35,152 nt of DNA from an uncultured Sphingomonadales bacterium (GTDB taxonomy: Bacteria > Pseudomonadota > Alphaproteobacteria > Sphingomonadales > Sphingomonadaceae): positions 1 through 35,152 of the forward strand of contig CALCBC010000065.1 of assembly GCA_937898525.1 (NCBI GenBank). Direction: 5' to 3'. Each line of letters begins with the position of its first letter. The first letter of the stretch is position 1. Below the pieces are notes generated by a model, which saw only the letters and a program-made list of their open reading frames with translations, made no database searches and was not told the origin of the DNA. This document shows positions 8,158-17,459 of the stretch, one piece after another. Made by a program: the position numbers and the translations under genes.

Positions 8158-8922
8158 ATGACCTATTGCGTGGGGATGGTGCTCGAGCGCGGGCTGGTGC
8201 TGATGAGCGACACGCGCACCAACTCTGGCGTCGACAACATCTCGGTGTTTCGCAAGATGTTCCGGTGGACGGTTCCCGGCGACCGGACGATCGCGCTGAT
8301 GACCGCGGGCAACCTCGCCACCACCCAGGCCGTGATCAGCCGCCTCGAGGAGCGGACCAAGACCCCCGAGGAACGGCACAACTCGCTGCTCGAGCTGCCG
8401 ACGATGTTCCAGGTCGCGGTCGAGGCGGGCAAGCTGCTGCGCGAGACCGTGCGCGAGACCCAGGAAGAGAACGGCCAGCAGGGCAAGGGGCGCTTCACCG
8501 CCTCGATGATCGTCGCCGGGCAGATCAAGGGCATGGAGCCGAGGCTGTTCCTGATCTACCCGGAAGGCAACTTCATCGAGGCGAGCTGGGATACGCCCTT
8601 CTTCCAGATCGGCGAGACCAAGTACGGCCGACCGATCCTGATCCGCGGCTACGACCGCAAGATGAGCTTCGAGGACGCGGTCAAGCTGCTGATGGTCAGC
8701 TTCGATTCGACGCTCAAGGCGAACCTCTCGGTCGGCCTGCCGCTCGACCTGCTGGTGCTGGAACGCGACCGGTTCGAGCCGCTGCACGAGCGGCGGATCG
8801 AGGCCGGCGACCCGTATTTCGAGGCAATCTCGTCGAGCTGGAGCGACGCGCTGCGCAGCGCGTTCCACTCGCTCCCCGACTATTCGTTCGAACAGGCGGC
8901 GGCCCAGGGCGCCGGCCGCTAG
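8158..8922 (+). CDS. Anbu, proteasome-related peptidase
   Basis: The 254-residue product is a proteasome beta-type N-terminal nucleophile hydrolase of the Anbu family (COG3484). It begins MTYCVGMVL, so removal of Met exposes Thr1 as nucleophile without a propeptide. Other landmarks are Asp18 in LMSDTRTN, Lys33 in FRKMF, the fold signature RTIALMTAGNLATTQ and ATSMIVAGQ-like strand (RFTASMIVAGQ, about 121-131), and the late SFDSTLKANLSVGLPLDLLV. Anbu proteins assemble into open helical or lock-washer rings and show little peptidase activity on standard substrates. Its place after ATP-grasp, alpha-E and transglutaminase-like genes is the classic Anbu cluster. A GGGGACGAGG ribosome site precedes the ATG. 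No cognate AAA unfoldase is in the window. Confidence 0.95.
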   Translation: MTYCVGMVLERGLVLMSDTRTNSGVDNISVFRKMFRWTVPGDRTIALMTAGNLATTQAVISRLEERTKTPEERHNSLLELPTMFQVAVEAGKLLRETVRETQEENGQQGKGRFTASMIVAGQIKGMEPRLFLIYPEGNFIEASWDTPFFQIGETKYGRPILIRGYDRKMSFEDAVKLLMVSFDSTLKANLSVGLPLDLLVLERDRFEPLHERRIEAGDPYFEAISSSWSDALRSAFHSLPDYSFEQAAAQGAGR

Positions 8923-8961
8923 GCCGGGCGGATCGGGACCGACGCGAAGGGAAGGATGGCC

Positions 8962-9483
8962 ATGGTGGAGTTCATCGAACAGAACTGGGTCCTGGCGCTC
9001 GCGGCGCTCGTCGTGGCGCTGCTGGTGCTGTGGTGGGTAGTCGTAGCCTCGCGCCGGACGCGGGTGGAGATCGAGCGCAAGGGCGACGAGCCCGTGCGGC
9101 GCAACCAGGCGCTGATCGACGCGCCGCCGGTCGCCCCCCCGCCGCCGACCGACGTGCCCCCGCAGACGCCGGAAGGCCTTGCCGGGGTGGGTGAAGCCGT
9201 CGCCGCCGGGGCCGCCCCGGCGCCGATTTCAGCGGCGGTGCACGGCGCCGACGATCTCGGCCAGATCAAGGGTGTCGGCCCCAAACTGGTCCAGCAGCTC
9301 CACGCCCTCGGCGTGACGAGCTTCGCGCAGATCGCCGCCTGGGACGACGACGACATCGACCGGATCGACGCCCAGCTCGGTCGATTCCAAGGGCGCATCA
9401 GGCGCGACGACTGGCGCGAACAGGCCCGCCTGCTGGCCGCCGGGGACAAGGCCGCATACGAGGCAAGGTTCGGTAAACTGTAG
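8962..9483 (+). CDS. Membrane-anchored helix-hairpin-helix protein
   Basis: A 173-residue protein with one N-terminal transmembrane helix (about 8-28, VLALAALVVALLVLWWVVVA), a basic/acidic stretch, a long Pro/Ala-rich linker (about 50-90) and a C-terminal helix-hairpin-helix domain (LGQIKGVGPKLVQQLHALGV, then TSFAQIAAWDDDDIDRID). The domain resembles the extension found on some NuoE proteins and in stand-alone proteins; its ligand (DNA, RNA or protein) is not known. The ATG at 8962 is preferred because GGAAGG lies six bases upstream; the ATG at 8956 directly abuts that sequence. It follows the Anbu gene by about 40 bases on the same strand and a strong hairpin follows it, so it is probably the last gene of the cluster. 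That membership is inference. Confidence 0.85.
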   Translation: MVEFIEQNWVLALAALVVALLVLWWVVVASRRTRVEIERKGDEPVRRNQALIDAPPVAPPPPTDVPPQTPEGLAGVGEAVAAGAAPAPISAAVHGADDLGQIKGVGPKLVQQLHALGVTSFAQIAAWDDDDIDRIDAQLGRFQGRIRRDDWREQARLLAAGDKAAYEARFGKL

Positions 9484-9528
9484 GCTTTGCGGGAACCAAA
9501 GACCCCCTCCGGGTTTGGTTCGCAAGCC
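9483..9528 (+). terminator. Strong hairpin after the Anbu cluster
   Basis: GGCTTTGCGGGAACCAAA (9483-9500) pairs, with two small bulges, with TTTGGTTCGCAAGCC (9514-9528) around a 13-base loop. There is no T tract, so it may be a transcript-end stabiliser or an attenuator in front of the response regulator rather than a classic intrinsic terminator. It overlaps the last base of the preceding stop codon. Confidence 0.5.
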
Positions 9529-9557
9529 ATACCAGTCATTGCAGGAGGCCGTTCGAA

Positions 9558-9950
9558 ATGCCCGGCGCATCCAACGCCGAGAGGCCGAAGGTACTCGTCG
9601 TCGAAGACGAATTCATCATCGCGCTCGACCTGTCCGAGACGGTGCGCGACCTCGGCTACGCGCTCGAAGGCCCCTATGCCGATGGCGAAGGCGCGCTGAA
9701 TGCGATCGAAGACGAGCTCCCGGATTGTGCGATCCTCGACGTGTTCACCGCAGACGGCGACGTCTACCCGCTTGCCGACCGGCTTACCGAGGCCGGCGTG
9801 CCGATCATTTTCCACTCGGGCCACGTCTCGCCGAGCGAGGTGCGCGAGCGCTATCCGCAGGCCTGGGCCTGCGCCAAGCCGTGCTCGCCGAACAAGCTGA
9901 TCGACGTGCTGCAGCAAGCGGTGGGCCAGGCGCGGAGCCACGCGGCCTGA
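9558..9950 (+). CDS. Single-domain response regulator
   Basis: The 130-residue protein is one receiver domain with nothing fused to it. The acidic pocket is Glu16-Asp17 (VVEDEF), the phospho-acceptor Asp61 (CAILDVFTADG), the switch Ser87 (FHSGH) and Lys107 (CAKPCSP). Having no output domain, it must act by protein contact, for instance in a phosphorelay or on a histidine kinase or enzyme. No histidine kinase is adjacent; the diguanylate cyclase and PAS-like genes are 17 kb away. The ATG follows an AGGAGG site nine bases upstream. Single receiver proteins with the FHSGH pattern are frequent in sphingomonads. Confidence 0.92.
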   Translation: MPGASNAERPKVLVVEDEFIIALDLSETVRDLGYALEGPYADGEGALNAIEDELPDCAILDVFTADGDVYPLADRLTEAGVPIIFHSGHVSPSEVRERYPQAWACAKPCSPNKLIDVLQQAVGQARSHAA

Positions 9951-10013
9951 GTTCGCGTGTGATTGGCGAGTCTCCCGGCGACCGCTAAGGCGGTTGCAAA
10001 GGAGACCTCTCTT

Positions 10014-11198
<1,185 letters not shown>

Positions 11199-11225
11199 AA
11201 CTGTCAGCAAAGGACTGAACCACGC

Positions 11226-11363
11226 GCCCCTCCCCCTGAAGGGGGAGGGTAGGGTGGGGGGCTCGGCGCTGGCGTCGACGCGCGGCGATGCCGCGCTCCC
11301 CCTCCCCCTACCGCCTCCCCGCTGGGGAGGGGATTTCAAGCCCTCTTCCCCTGGGGAAGAGGG
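11226..11363. repeat. Mosaic palindromic repeat, copy 1
   Basis: Three GC-rich hairpins lie in the convergent gap: CCCTCCCCC/GGGGGAGGG (11228-11249), CCTCCCC/GGGGAGG (11314-11330) and CCCTCTTCCC/GGGAAGAGGG (11341-11363). The first two, with the spacer between them, align with 17460-17572 in the same orientation (shared AAGGGGGAGGGT, CGACGCGCG-like and CCGCGCTCCCC blocks). The hairpins could stop transcription from either side, since gcdH and the gene at 11370 converge here. Confidence 0.7.
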
Positions 11364-11369
11364 AAGCTG

Positions 11370-12626
11370 CTACTGCCCCCGCGTCGGCGGCGGGCCGCCC
11401 GCCGGCGGGCCGCCCGGTCCACCCGGCGGCGGCGCCACGGCGGGGTCGCGGTCGAAGATCCGCGCCCACTGGGCGCGGTCGTCGGGCGCGTTGGGATCGA
11501 CGAGGCCGGCGGCTATGTCGCGCCGCTTGGCGCGCGAGGCGGTGATGTAGTCGCGCGGCATGCGGTTGCCCTCGTGGCAGGCGTATTCGAAGAATTCGTA
11601 GTTGTCGTCGCGGATCCACTCGACGCGCGTGGTCCACGGCGCGGTGAACACCTCGGGGTCCGAATAGGTCAGCTCGTGCATCAGGCTGTTCGGCCCGGTC
11701 ATCGTCAGCCGCTCGACGGTCTTCGCCTGCTTGCTGGTGGGGATCGTGTTGTATGGCGGCACCGCCTGGGTGGCGATGTTGAGCGGCGAGCCGTTACGTG
11801 CGTAGTGATCGTGCGAGACGCTGTCGCCGCTCTTGATGTTGGTGGTCTCGATGACCAGCGTGTTGCCTTCCCACCAGCCGACGCTGTTGCCGAGCCAGGC
11901 CTCGGTCTGCTCGGGCCAGCGGTAGGCGCGCGCCGCCGCCTCGTCGGCGACGATCGGGATCACCCGGTTGCCGAGCATCTCGAGGTGGATCGCGACCATG
12001 CCCGGCGCCTGGAAGATGCGGATGCCGTTGTTGTAGCGGAACGGGTACATCGACGCCGGGAAGCCGCGGCTGATGCAGCGATCCCACGAATCGAAGTCGC
12101 TGACCCAGTCGTACTCGATGCCCGGGACCCAGCCCGAACGCCCGGCTTCGTGCAGCGCCTTGCCCTGCGGCGTGAACGGCGGCAGCTGCCCGTTCGCCGG
12201 ACTGACCAGCATCGAGGTGCGCCACGAGAACGGCGAGGTCTTGACCCAGTCGGCGAGGCCCTGGGTCCCTCCGGCGCCGATCCCGTTCTCGTTCGCCTGG
12301 GTGAAATTGCCGTCCGAGCGCTCGGCCGCGGCGAGACGGCGCGCGTGCTCTTCCTCGGTCTGCCAGAAGCGTTCGCCGTATTCGGTCGGGCGCTGGAACA
12401 GGATGCGGGCGTTGTTGAGGAACTCGATCTGGAACGTGTGGCTGATATCCGGATCGCCCCACGGCGTCTTCGGCGGCTGGTAGTCGGTCGGGACCGGCGG
12501 CAGCACCGTCGGGTCGGAAGGCCGCTCCTGCGCGACGGCGGCGGTCGCTCCGGCGACGAACGCCGCAGCGAACGCGATCGCGGATGCGGTGGCGGCGATG
12601 CGTGATCCGGTTCCCGGATGCCTCAT
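11370..12626 (-). CDS. Secreted protein of unknown function
   Basis: The 418-residue protein starts with a signal peptide (MRHPGTGSRIAATASAIAFA and on to about residue 32, cleaved near AAVAQ), so it is exported. The mature part has KTPWGDPDISHTFQIEF, a Trp/Tyr-rich middle (DSWDRCISRGFPASMYPFRY), and VGWWEGNTLVIETTNIKSG, then a Pro/Gly-rich tail (PPPGGPGGPPAGGPPP). Proteins with this WGDPD and WWEGDTLV pattern are frequent in sphingomonads and acidobacteria, often in several copies, without known function. I see no catalytic motif I can name. A weak GAGGAGCAC site precedes the ATG. It is transcribed toward gcdH and follows mreB on the same strand after 76 bases. Confidence 0.85.
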   Translation of the reverse strand: MRHPGTGSRIAATASAIAFAAAFVAGATAAVAQERPSDPTVLPPVPTDYQPPKTPWGDPDISHTFQIEFLNNARILFQRPTEYGERFWQTEEEHARRLAAAERSDGNFTQANENGIGAGGTQGLADWVKTSPFSWRTSMLVSPANGQLPPFTPQGKALHEAGRSGWVPGIEYDWVSDFDSWDRCISRGFPASMYPFRYNNGIRIFQAPGMVAIHLEMLGNRVIPIVADEAAARAYRWPEQTEAWLGNSVGWWEGNTLVIETTNIKSGDSVSHDHYARNGSPLNIATQAVPPYNTIPTSKQAKTVERLTMTGPNSLMHELTYSDPEVFTAPWTTRVEWIRDDNYEFFEYACHEGNRMPRDYITASRAKRRDIAAGLVDPNAPDDRAQWARIFDRDPAVAPPPGGPGGPPAGGPPPTRGQ

Positions 12627-12702
12627 GGGGTGTGCTCCTCTCTCAGCGTTTGCCCCATCTCTATGACTTTGTCCGGATTCTGGCCAGCGCTTTCGAACCG
12701 CT

Positions 12703-13746
12703 TCAGGCCGCGTGCAACACCCCGCGATAGCTGCTTTCCTCGAGCGCTCTGCCCGCGCCGACGGCGACGCAGTTGAGCGGGTCGTCGGCCACTCGCACCG
12801 ACAGGCCGGTGACGCGCGAGAGCATCGTGTCGATTCCGTGCAGCAGCGACCCGCCGCCGGTCATGACGATGCCCTGGTCGAGGATGTCGGCGGCGATTTC
12901 CGGTGCCGTCTCCTCGAGCGCGCGGCGAACCACGTCGACGATCTGAGCGACCGGTCCGCCGAGCGCCTCGGCGATGTCGGCGCGGGTGATCGTGACCTCG
13001 CGCGGGACGCCGCGGACCGCGTCGCGTCCGCGAACCGTGACCGTCAGGTCACCGTCCTCCTCGGCAATCGCCGAGCCGGCGTCCTTCTTGACTCGCTCCG
13101 CCGTTGCCTCGCCGATGTGCAGGTTATGGTGGCGACGGACGTAGGACATGATCGCCTCGTCCATCTGGTCGCCGCCGACCCGCTCCGACAGGCTCGTGCT
13201 CAGCCCGCCGACCGAAAGCACGCCGATTTCGGTCGAGCCACCGCCGATGTCGACCACCATCGATCCCATCGGATCGGTCACCGGCAGGTCGGCGCCGATC
13301 GCGGCAGCAATCGGCTCGTCGATCAGCCAGACCTTGCGCGCGCCCGCGTTCGACGCCGCATCGCGGATCGCCCGGCGCTCGACCGGGGTCGAGCCCGAGG
13401 GCACGCAGATCGCGATCTCCGGGCTCTTCATCCGCCGCGTTCCGAGCTTGGCGCGGGCCTTGGTGACGAAGTGCTTGATCATGTGCTCGGCGACCTCGAG
13501 GTCGGCGATCACGCCATTCCTCAGCGGCCGGACCGTGCGCAGGTTCTCGGGGGTCTTGCCGAGCATCAGCTTCGCGTCGTCGCCGACGGCGCGCACGGTC
13601 GTGATGCCGTTGTTGGTCTCGAGCGCGACGATCGACGGCTCGGCCAGGACCACCCCGCGATCGCGCAGGTAGACGACCGTATTGGCGGTTCCGAGGTCGA
13701 TCGCCAGGTCCGCCGAAGCGAACCGAAGTAAGTCAGAAATAAACAA
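12703..13746 (-). CDS. mreB: Actin-like cell-shape protein MreB (orphan copy)
   Basis: The protein (347 residues from the TTG at 13746) is an actin-like ATPase that forms membrane-bound filaments guiding peptidoglycan synthesis. Landmarks: ADLAIDLGTANTVVYLRDRG (phosphate 1), KTPENLRTVRPLRNGVIADL, VPSGSTPVERRAIRDAA, LIDEPIAAAIGADLPV, VVDIGGGSTEIGV (phosphate 2) and ILDQGIVMTGGGSLLHGID (adenosine). The N-terminal FISDLLRF could be a membrane-binding amphipathic helix. No ATG is available near the conserved start. TTG gives the usual MreB length, while a GTG at 13905 would add 53 unrelated residues. No mreC, mreD, pbp2 or rodA follows, so this may be a second copy outside the main shape operon. 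The TATAAT at 13922-13927 (- strand) could serve it. Confidence 0.93.
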   Translation of the reverse strand: MFISDLLRFASADLAIDLGTANTVVYLRDRGVVLAEPSIVALETNNGITTVRAVGDDAKLMLGKTPENLRTVRPLRNGVIADLEVAEHMIKHFVTKARAKLGTRRMKSPEIAICVPSGSTPVERRAIRDAASNAGARKVWLIDEPIAAAIGADLPVTDPMGSMVVDIGGGSTEIGVLSVGGLSTSLSERVGGDQMDEAIMSYVRRHHNLHIGEATAERVKKDAGSAIAEEDGDLTVTVRGRDAVRGVPREVTITRADIAEALGGPVAQIVDVVRRALEETAPEIAADILDQGIVMTGGGSLLHGIDTMLSRVTGLSVRVADDPLNCVAVGAGRALEESSYRGVLHAA

Positions 13747-13913
13747 GTTCTTGCGTCCCGCCTGCTCCCGGACGGGAGCGGAGCAGCGATTGGGGGCGAT
13801 TCCTGTCTGCTGACTTAACGCGACGCGTGCGGCACCCGCAGCGCGGCCAAAGGTGCCTGAACTTGGACGAACTGCAGTTCGCCGCGCCAGAAGGGCTCGT
13901 GACACGATAGCGA

Positions 13914-13942
13914 ACTAGTGTATTATATCACCATGACACTAA
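13914..13942. promoter_or_regulatory. Divergent promoter/operator with inverted repeat TAGTGT...ACACTA
   Basis: TAGTGT (13914-13919) and ACACTA (13937-13942) form an inverted repeat with 17 bases between, inside which TATAAT reads on the - strand (13927-13922) toward mreB and TATTAT on the + strand. The repeat spans the ATG of the serine hydrolase gene at 13933. The layout resembles GntR-type (YtrA-like) operators, but no such regulator gene is adjacent. AT-rich against GC-rich flanks. Confidence 0.4.
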
Positions 13943-15051
13943 GGGGTGAGGGCCGAGATCAGGAGGCGGATCGGGGCAACCTCGCCTCGCGCCTTGCCCA
14001 CCGGCTGTTCGCGAGCGCGCCGATGCCCGCGCTCTCGCTCGCGGTGGCCGACCGGTCCGGGGTGATCTGGCGCGAGGCGCTCGGCAAGGCCGATCTCGAG
14101 TTCGACCTGGCCGCGACGCCCGACCACGTGTTCCGCCTTGGCTCGGTCAGCAAGCCCGTCACCGGGACGATCGCGGCCCGGCTGGTCACGCGCGGCCTGC
14201 TCGATCTCGACGTGCCGATTGCCTACTGGCTTCCCGACCTGCCCGCGCACCACCGCTCGACGACGATGCGCCAGCTGCTGACCCACCGCGGTGGCGTGCG
14301 GCACTACGAAGCGAAGGACCTCGATCCCCGCGCGCCCGGCGGGCGGATCACCAAGCGCGCCTATACGAGCCGCGACGAGATTCTCGCGCTGTTCATCGAC
14401 GATCCGCTGGTCGCGCCGCCGGGCACTGCGGTCAGCTATTCGTCGTTCGGCTACACGCTCGCCTCGTTCGTGATGGAAGCCGCGGGCGGGACCGACTTCC
14501 TGCGACTGGTCAAGGACGAGATCGCCCTGCCCTTCGGCCTGCCGACGCTGGCCGCCGACGACGTGCTCGACGTCGTCCCGCTGCGCGTGCGCGGCTACTT
14601 CGCGGCGCGCGAGTTCGAAATGGTTGCCAGGCTGGGGCTCGAGGCCGTGCCGCCCCGGCTGTCCGGCGAGTTCGCCAACCTGACGCTGAGCAACCCGGCG
14701 TTCTGCTGGGCCGGCGCCGGGCTCTTGATGTCGATGCCCGACCTCGCCCGTTTCGGCGCCGCGCACCTCGACGGTCCGCAGTCGCGCATCGCCGCCGCCG
14801 AGCGCGAGCTGCTGTTCACGCCGATGACCGAGGCCAGCGACAGGAGCCCGCCGCTCGGCCTCGGCTGGCGCATCGACCGCGACGCCCGCGGCCGCCTGCG
14901 CTGGCACCACGCCGGCGCCACGCCCGGCGGCCGGGCGAGCCTCGTCGTCTATCCCGAGCTGGGCCTGTCGATCGCGCTGGCGAGCAACGTCATGAGCGCG
15001 CCGGGCGACGTGCTCGGCCCGTCGAGCGAGCTGGCGGACGTGTTTGAATAG
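13933..15051 (+). CDS. Serine hydrolase, class C beta-lactamase-like fold
   Basis: A 372-residue protein of the beta-lactamase/D-alanyl-D-alanine carboxypeptidase/esterase superfamily (COG1680). Active-site motifs: SxxK as Ser71-Val-Ser-Lys74 in LGSVSKPVTG, the Tyr motif as Tyr169-Ser-Ser in YSSFGYTLAS, and HAG (326-328) in place of KTG. These suit an esterase or peptidase rather than a true beta-lactamase. No signal peptide is evident, so it would be cytosolic unless the start is elsewhere. A GTG at 13918 is an alternative start in frame, but the ATG is preferred. There is little ribosome site, and the ATG lies very close to the promoter-like TATTAT, so a short leader or leaderless message is possible. 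The physiological substrate is unknown. Confidence 0.87.
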   Translation: MTLRGEGRDQEADRGNLASRLAHRLFASAPMPALSLAVADRSGVIWREALGKADLEFDLAATPDHVFRLGSVSKPVTGTIAARLVTRGLLDLDVPIAYWLPDLPAHHRSTTMRQLLTHRGGVRHYEAKDLDPRAPGGRITKRAYTSRDEILALFIDDPLVAPPGTAVSYSSFGYTLASFVMEAAGGTDFLRLVKDEIALPFGLPTLAADDVLDVVPLRVRGYFAAREFEMVARLGLEAVPPRLSGEFANLTLSNPAFCWAGAGLLMSMPDLARFGAAHLDGPQSRIAAAERELLFTPMTEASDRSPPLGLGWRIDRDARGRLRWHHAGATPGGRASLVVYPELGLSIALASNVMSAPGDVLGPSSELADVFE

Positions 15052-15075
15052 TGGGGGTGGCTCCGCTCCCACCCC

Positions 15076-15255
15076 CATCCAACTCCGACTAACCCCGGCT
15101 TACGCCGGGCCAAGTCTCCGTATCCTTCCCCCATCAAGGGGGAAGAGGGGCTGCGAAGCTACCCCGCGGCCTATTCGTCGCCATCCAGACCCTTCCCCCT
15201 TGATGGGGGAAGGATACGAAGGCTTGGCAGCTTGCTGCCTAGCCGGAGTTGGATG
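15076..15255. repeat. Long imperfect inverted repeat (about 65-base arms)
   Basis: The left arm (15076-15145) begins CATCCAACTCCG and ends CATCAAGGGGGAAG; the right arm (15192-15255) is its reverse complement over TATCCTTCCCCCATCAAGG and CATCCAACTCCG, with a divergent middle (hairpin CCCGGCTTACGCCGGG on the left, GGCAGCTTGCTGCC on the right). About 46 bases lie between the arms. It fills the convergent gap between the serine hydrolase and ferA and could form a large cruciform or a two-way terminator. Confidence 0.8.
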
Positions 15256-15296
15256 AGGGTGAGGCGGAGCCGAGACGCTCCTTCACCGCGCCGCCG

Positions 15297-17420
15297 TTAC
15301 CCTTCAGCCAGCATCAGCGCGTCGAGCGCCACGACACCCTCGCCTTCGGGGTGAACGATCACCGGGTTGAGGTCGATCTCGCGGATGCGCGGGTTGCCGG
15401 CCATGATCCGGCCGACCTCGACGATCAGGCCGGCGAGCGCGGCGACGTCGAGCGCGGGGGAACCGCGATAGCCGGTCAGCAGCGGGGCCTGCTTGAGCTG
15501 GAGCAGCCCGGCGTGCACCGCCGCCTGGTCCATCTCGGGGGTGAACAGCCTGACGTCCTTGAGGATCTCGGCGGTCACCCCGCCGAATCCGGCGAGCACC
15601 ACCGGACCCCACTCGGGATCGTTCTTCGCGCCGACGATCATCTCGGTGCCCATCCGGCCCATCTTCTCGACCAGCACGCCATCGAGCTGGATCGAAGCGT
15701 CGTAATTCGCGACGTTGCCGTACATCCGGCCGAAGGCCTCGCGCACCTCGTCGGCAGACTTGAGGTTGAGGATCACCCCGCCGGCGTCGCTCTTGTGGCC
15801 GAGCGCGGCGGCCTGGGCCTTCATCACGACCGGGTAGCCGATCGCCTCGGCCGCGGCGACCGCCGCCTCGGCATCGGCCGCAAAAGTGCTCTCGGGGAAA
15901 GCGATGCCGAGCGGGCGCAGCAGCGCCTTGGCCTTGTACTCGGGCACCACGCCCGAGACCGCGTCGACCCCCGGCACCGCGATCGGCTCCGCCGAGCGGT
16001 CGGTCAGGTCGCGCTTGGCGAGGTCAGCCAGCCGGGCGATCGCGCGGTAGGCCCGCTCGGTCGAGGGGAACCAGGGAATGCCGACCTTGCGCAGCCCCTC
16101 GATGTATTCCTGCGGTACGTTCGCGCCTTCGTCGACCCCGGCGAAGACCAGCGGCTTGGGGAAGGTGCCGTCCTCGAGCACCTTGATGATGTGCGGGAAC
16201 TTGATCCCGCTGGTGATCGGGTCCGACTGGATGATCGAGGCGACCACCGAGCCGATCCGCTCATCCTCGAGCAGGCAGGTCAGCACCTTGGTGTATATCT
16301 CGGGCTCGGAAAGCCCGAGCGCGGTGATGTCGGTCGGATTCGAGACCGGCACGAAGTCGGGCAGCACCGCGCGGAGCGCCGGGCTGTTGTCGTCGTTGAG
16401 GTCGACCAGGTCGAGCCCGATGTCCTCGGCGATGTCGAACGCTAGGCCGCGCAGCGCGCCGCTCTCGCCGAGTACCGCCATCGCGGCACCGGGCAGCGCC
16501 TTGCACCTGAGCGCGATCTCGGTGATGTCGCCGAGTTCCTCGAGCGTGTCGGCGAAGATCACGCCTTCACGCGCGAGCTTGGTCTTCATCAGCGCGTAGT
16601 CGCCGGCCATCGCCCCGGTGTGGGTCGCCGCGCTCTCCTGCGCCTTGTTCGACTTTCCCGGGTGCAGCATCACGATGGGCTTGCCCGCCGCGCGTGCGCG
16701 GCGCGCGGCCTGGATGAACGCCTTCGGCCGGCGCAGGCTCTCGACGTACATCGCGATCACGTGGGTGTCCGGATCGTCGACCAGCCACTCGACGTAGTCC
16801 TCGACCCCCGAAGCCGCCTCGTTGCCGGTCGAGACCGAGGTCGAGACGTAGAGCCCGCGCGGGTGCAGCGCGGTCGCCAGCACCGCGGCGAGCGCGCCCG
16901 ACTGGCTGGCGATGCCCACGGCGCGGGTGCCCTTGGGCGGCGTGCGCATGTTGGTCTCGACGAAGGTCAGCGGCACGCGCGCGACGTAGTTGGTGCAGCC
17001 GAGGCAGTTCGGGCCCTCGATGACCATGCCATGCTCGGCGGCGATCGCCGCGAGCTCGAGCTGGTCGCGCATGCCTTCCTCGCCGGCCTCGGAGAAGCCG
17101 GCCGAGTAGATCACCACCGCGCCGCACTTGCGCGCGGCGAGCTGGCGCACGGTGTCGAGCACGAACGGCCGCGGGATCGCCAGCACGGCGCAGTCGATAC
17201 CCTCGGGCAGCTCCTCGACCGAGTGGTAGACCTTGAGCCCGAGCAGCTCGTCGCGCTTCGGGTTTACCGGGTATATCTCGCCGGCGAACTCGTACTGCAC
17301 GAGGTTGTTGAGCAGCGTCGCCCCGAGCGCGCCGGTGCGGTCCGACGCGCCGATCACCGCCACCGACTTCGGCCGCAGCAGCCGGTCGATCTGCTCGTTG
17401 GTGAAACGCCGCTCGCTCAT
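15297..17420 (-). CDS. ferA: Feruloyl-CoA synthetase-like ADP-forming acyl-CoA ligase
   Basis: A 707-residue fused ADP-forming acyl-CoA synthetase. Order: CoA-binding domain (SVAVIGASDRTGALGATLLN, about 19-38, and IYPVNPKR), succinyl-CoA-ligase-like domains with the phospho-His site THTGAMAGD (His267), and a C-terminal ATP-grasp domain (about 480-707, with GYPVVMKAQ, HKSDAGGV and EIDLNPVIV). The ATP-forming or AMP-forming type is excluded by these domains. In Sphingobium SYK-6, FerA, which activates ferulate to feruloyl-CoA, belongs to this superfamily. Assignment to ferulate rests on its neighbour, a hydroxycinnamoyl-CoA hydratase-lyase on the same strand, and the MarR-type gene beyond it. 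By sequence alone it could use another acid. The ATG has GGGAG six bases upstream. A repeat element lies in the 156 bases behind ferB. Confidence 0.85.
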   Translation of the reverse strand: MSERRFTNEQIDRLLRPKSVAVIGASDRTGALGATLLNNLVQYEFAGEIYPVNPKRDELLGLKVYHSVEELPEGIDCAVLAIPRPFVLDTVRQLAARKCGAVVIYSAGFSEAGEEGMRDQLELAAIAAEHGMVIEGPNCLGCTNYVARVPLTFVETNMRTPPKGTRAVGIASQSGALAAVLATALHPRGLYVSTSVSTGNEAASGVEDYVEWLVDDPDTHVIAMYVESLRRPKAFIQAARRARAAGKPIVMLHPGKSNKAQESAATHTGAMAGDYALMKTKLAREGVIFADTLEELGDITEIALRCKALPGAAMAVLGESGALRGLAFDIAEDIGLDLVDLNDDNSPALRAVLPDFVPVSNPTDITALGLSEPEIYTKVLTCLLEDERIGSVVASIIQSDPITSGIKFPHIIKVLEDGTFPKPLVFAGVDEGANVPQEYIEGLRKVGIPWFPSTERAYRAIARLADLAKRDLTDRSAEPIAVPGVDAVSGVVPEYKAKALLRPLGIAFPESTFAADAEAAVAAAEAIGYPVVMKAQAAALGHKSDAGGVILNLKSADEVREAFGRMYGNVANYDASIQLDGVLVEKMGRMGTEMIVGAKNDPEWGPVVLAGFGGVTAEILKDVRLFTPEMDQAAVHAGLLQLKQAPLLTGYRGSPALDVAALAGLIVEVGRIMAGNPRIREIDLNPVIVHPEGEGVVALDALMLAEG

Positions 17421-17459
17421 GCCTGTCTCCCAGAATGTCCCCGGCCCATAGCCGAAAAG

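Noticed and set aside
9492..9520. GGAAC as a possible -35 box of an EcfG-type stress promoter before the response regulator
   Set aside because: At the right distance the -10 position reads TTTG, not CGTT, and the GGAAC is explained by the hairpin arm.
13747..13905. 53-residue N-terminal extension of MreB from a GTG at 13905
   Set aside because: The extension is basic and low in complexity with no MreB similarity. The length from the TTG fits the family, although the GTG cannot be excluded.
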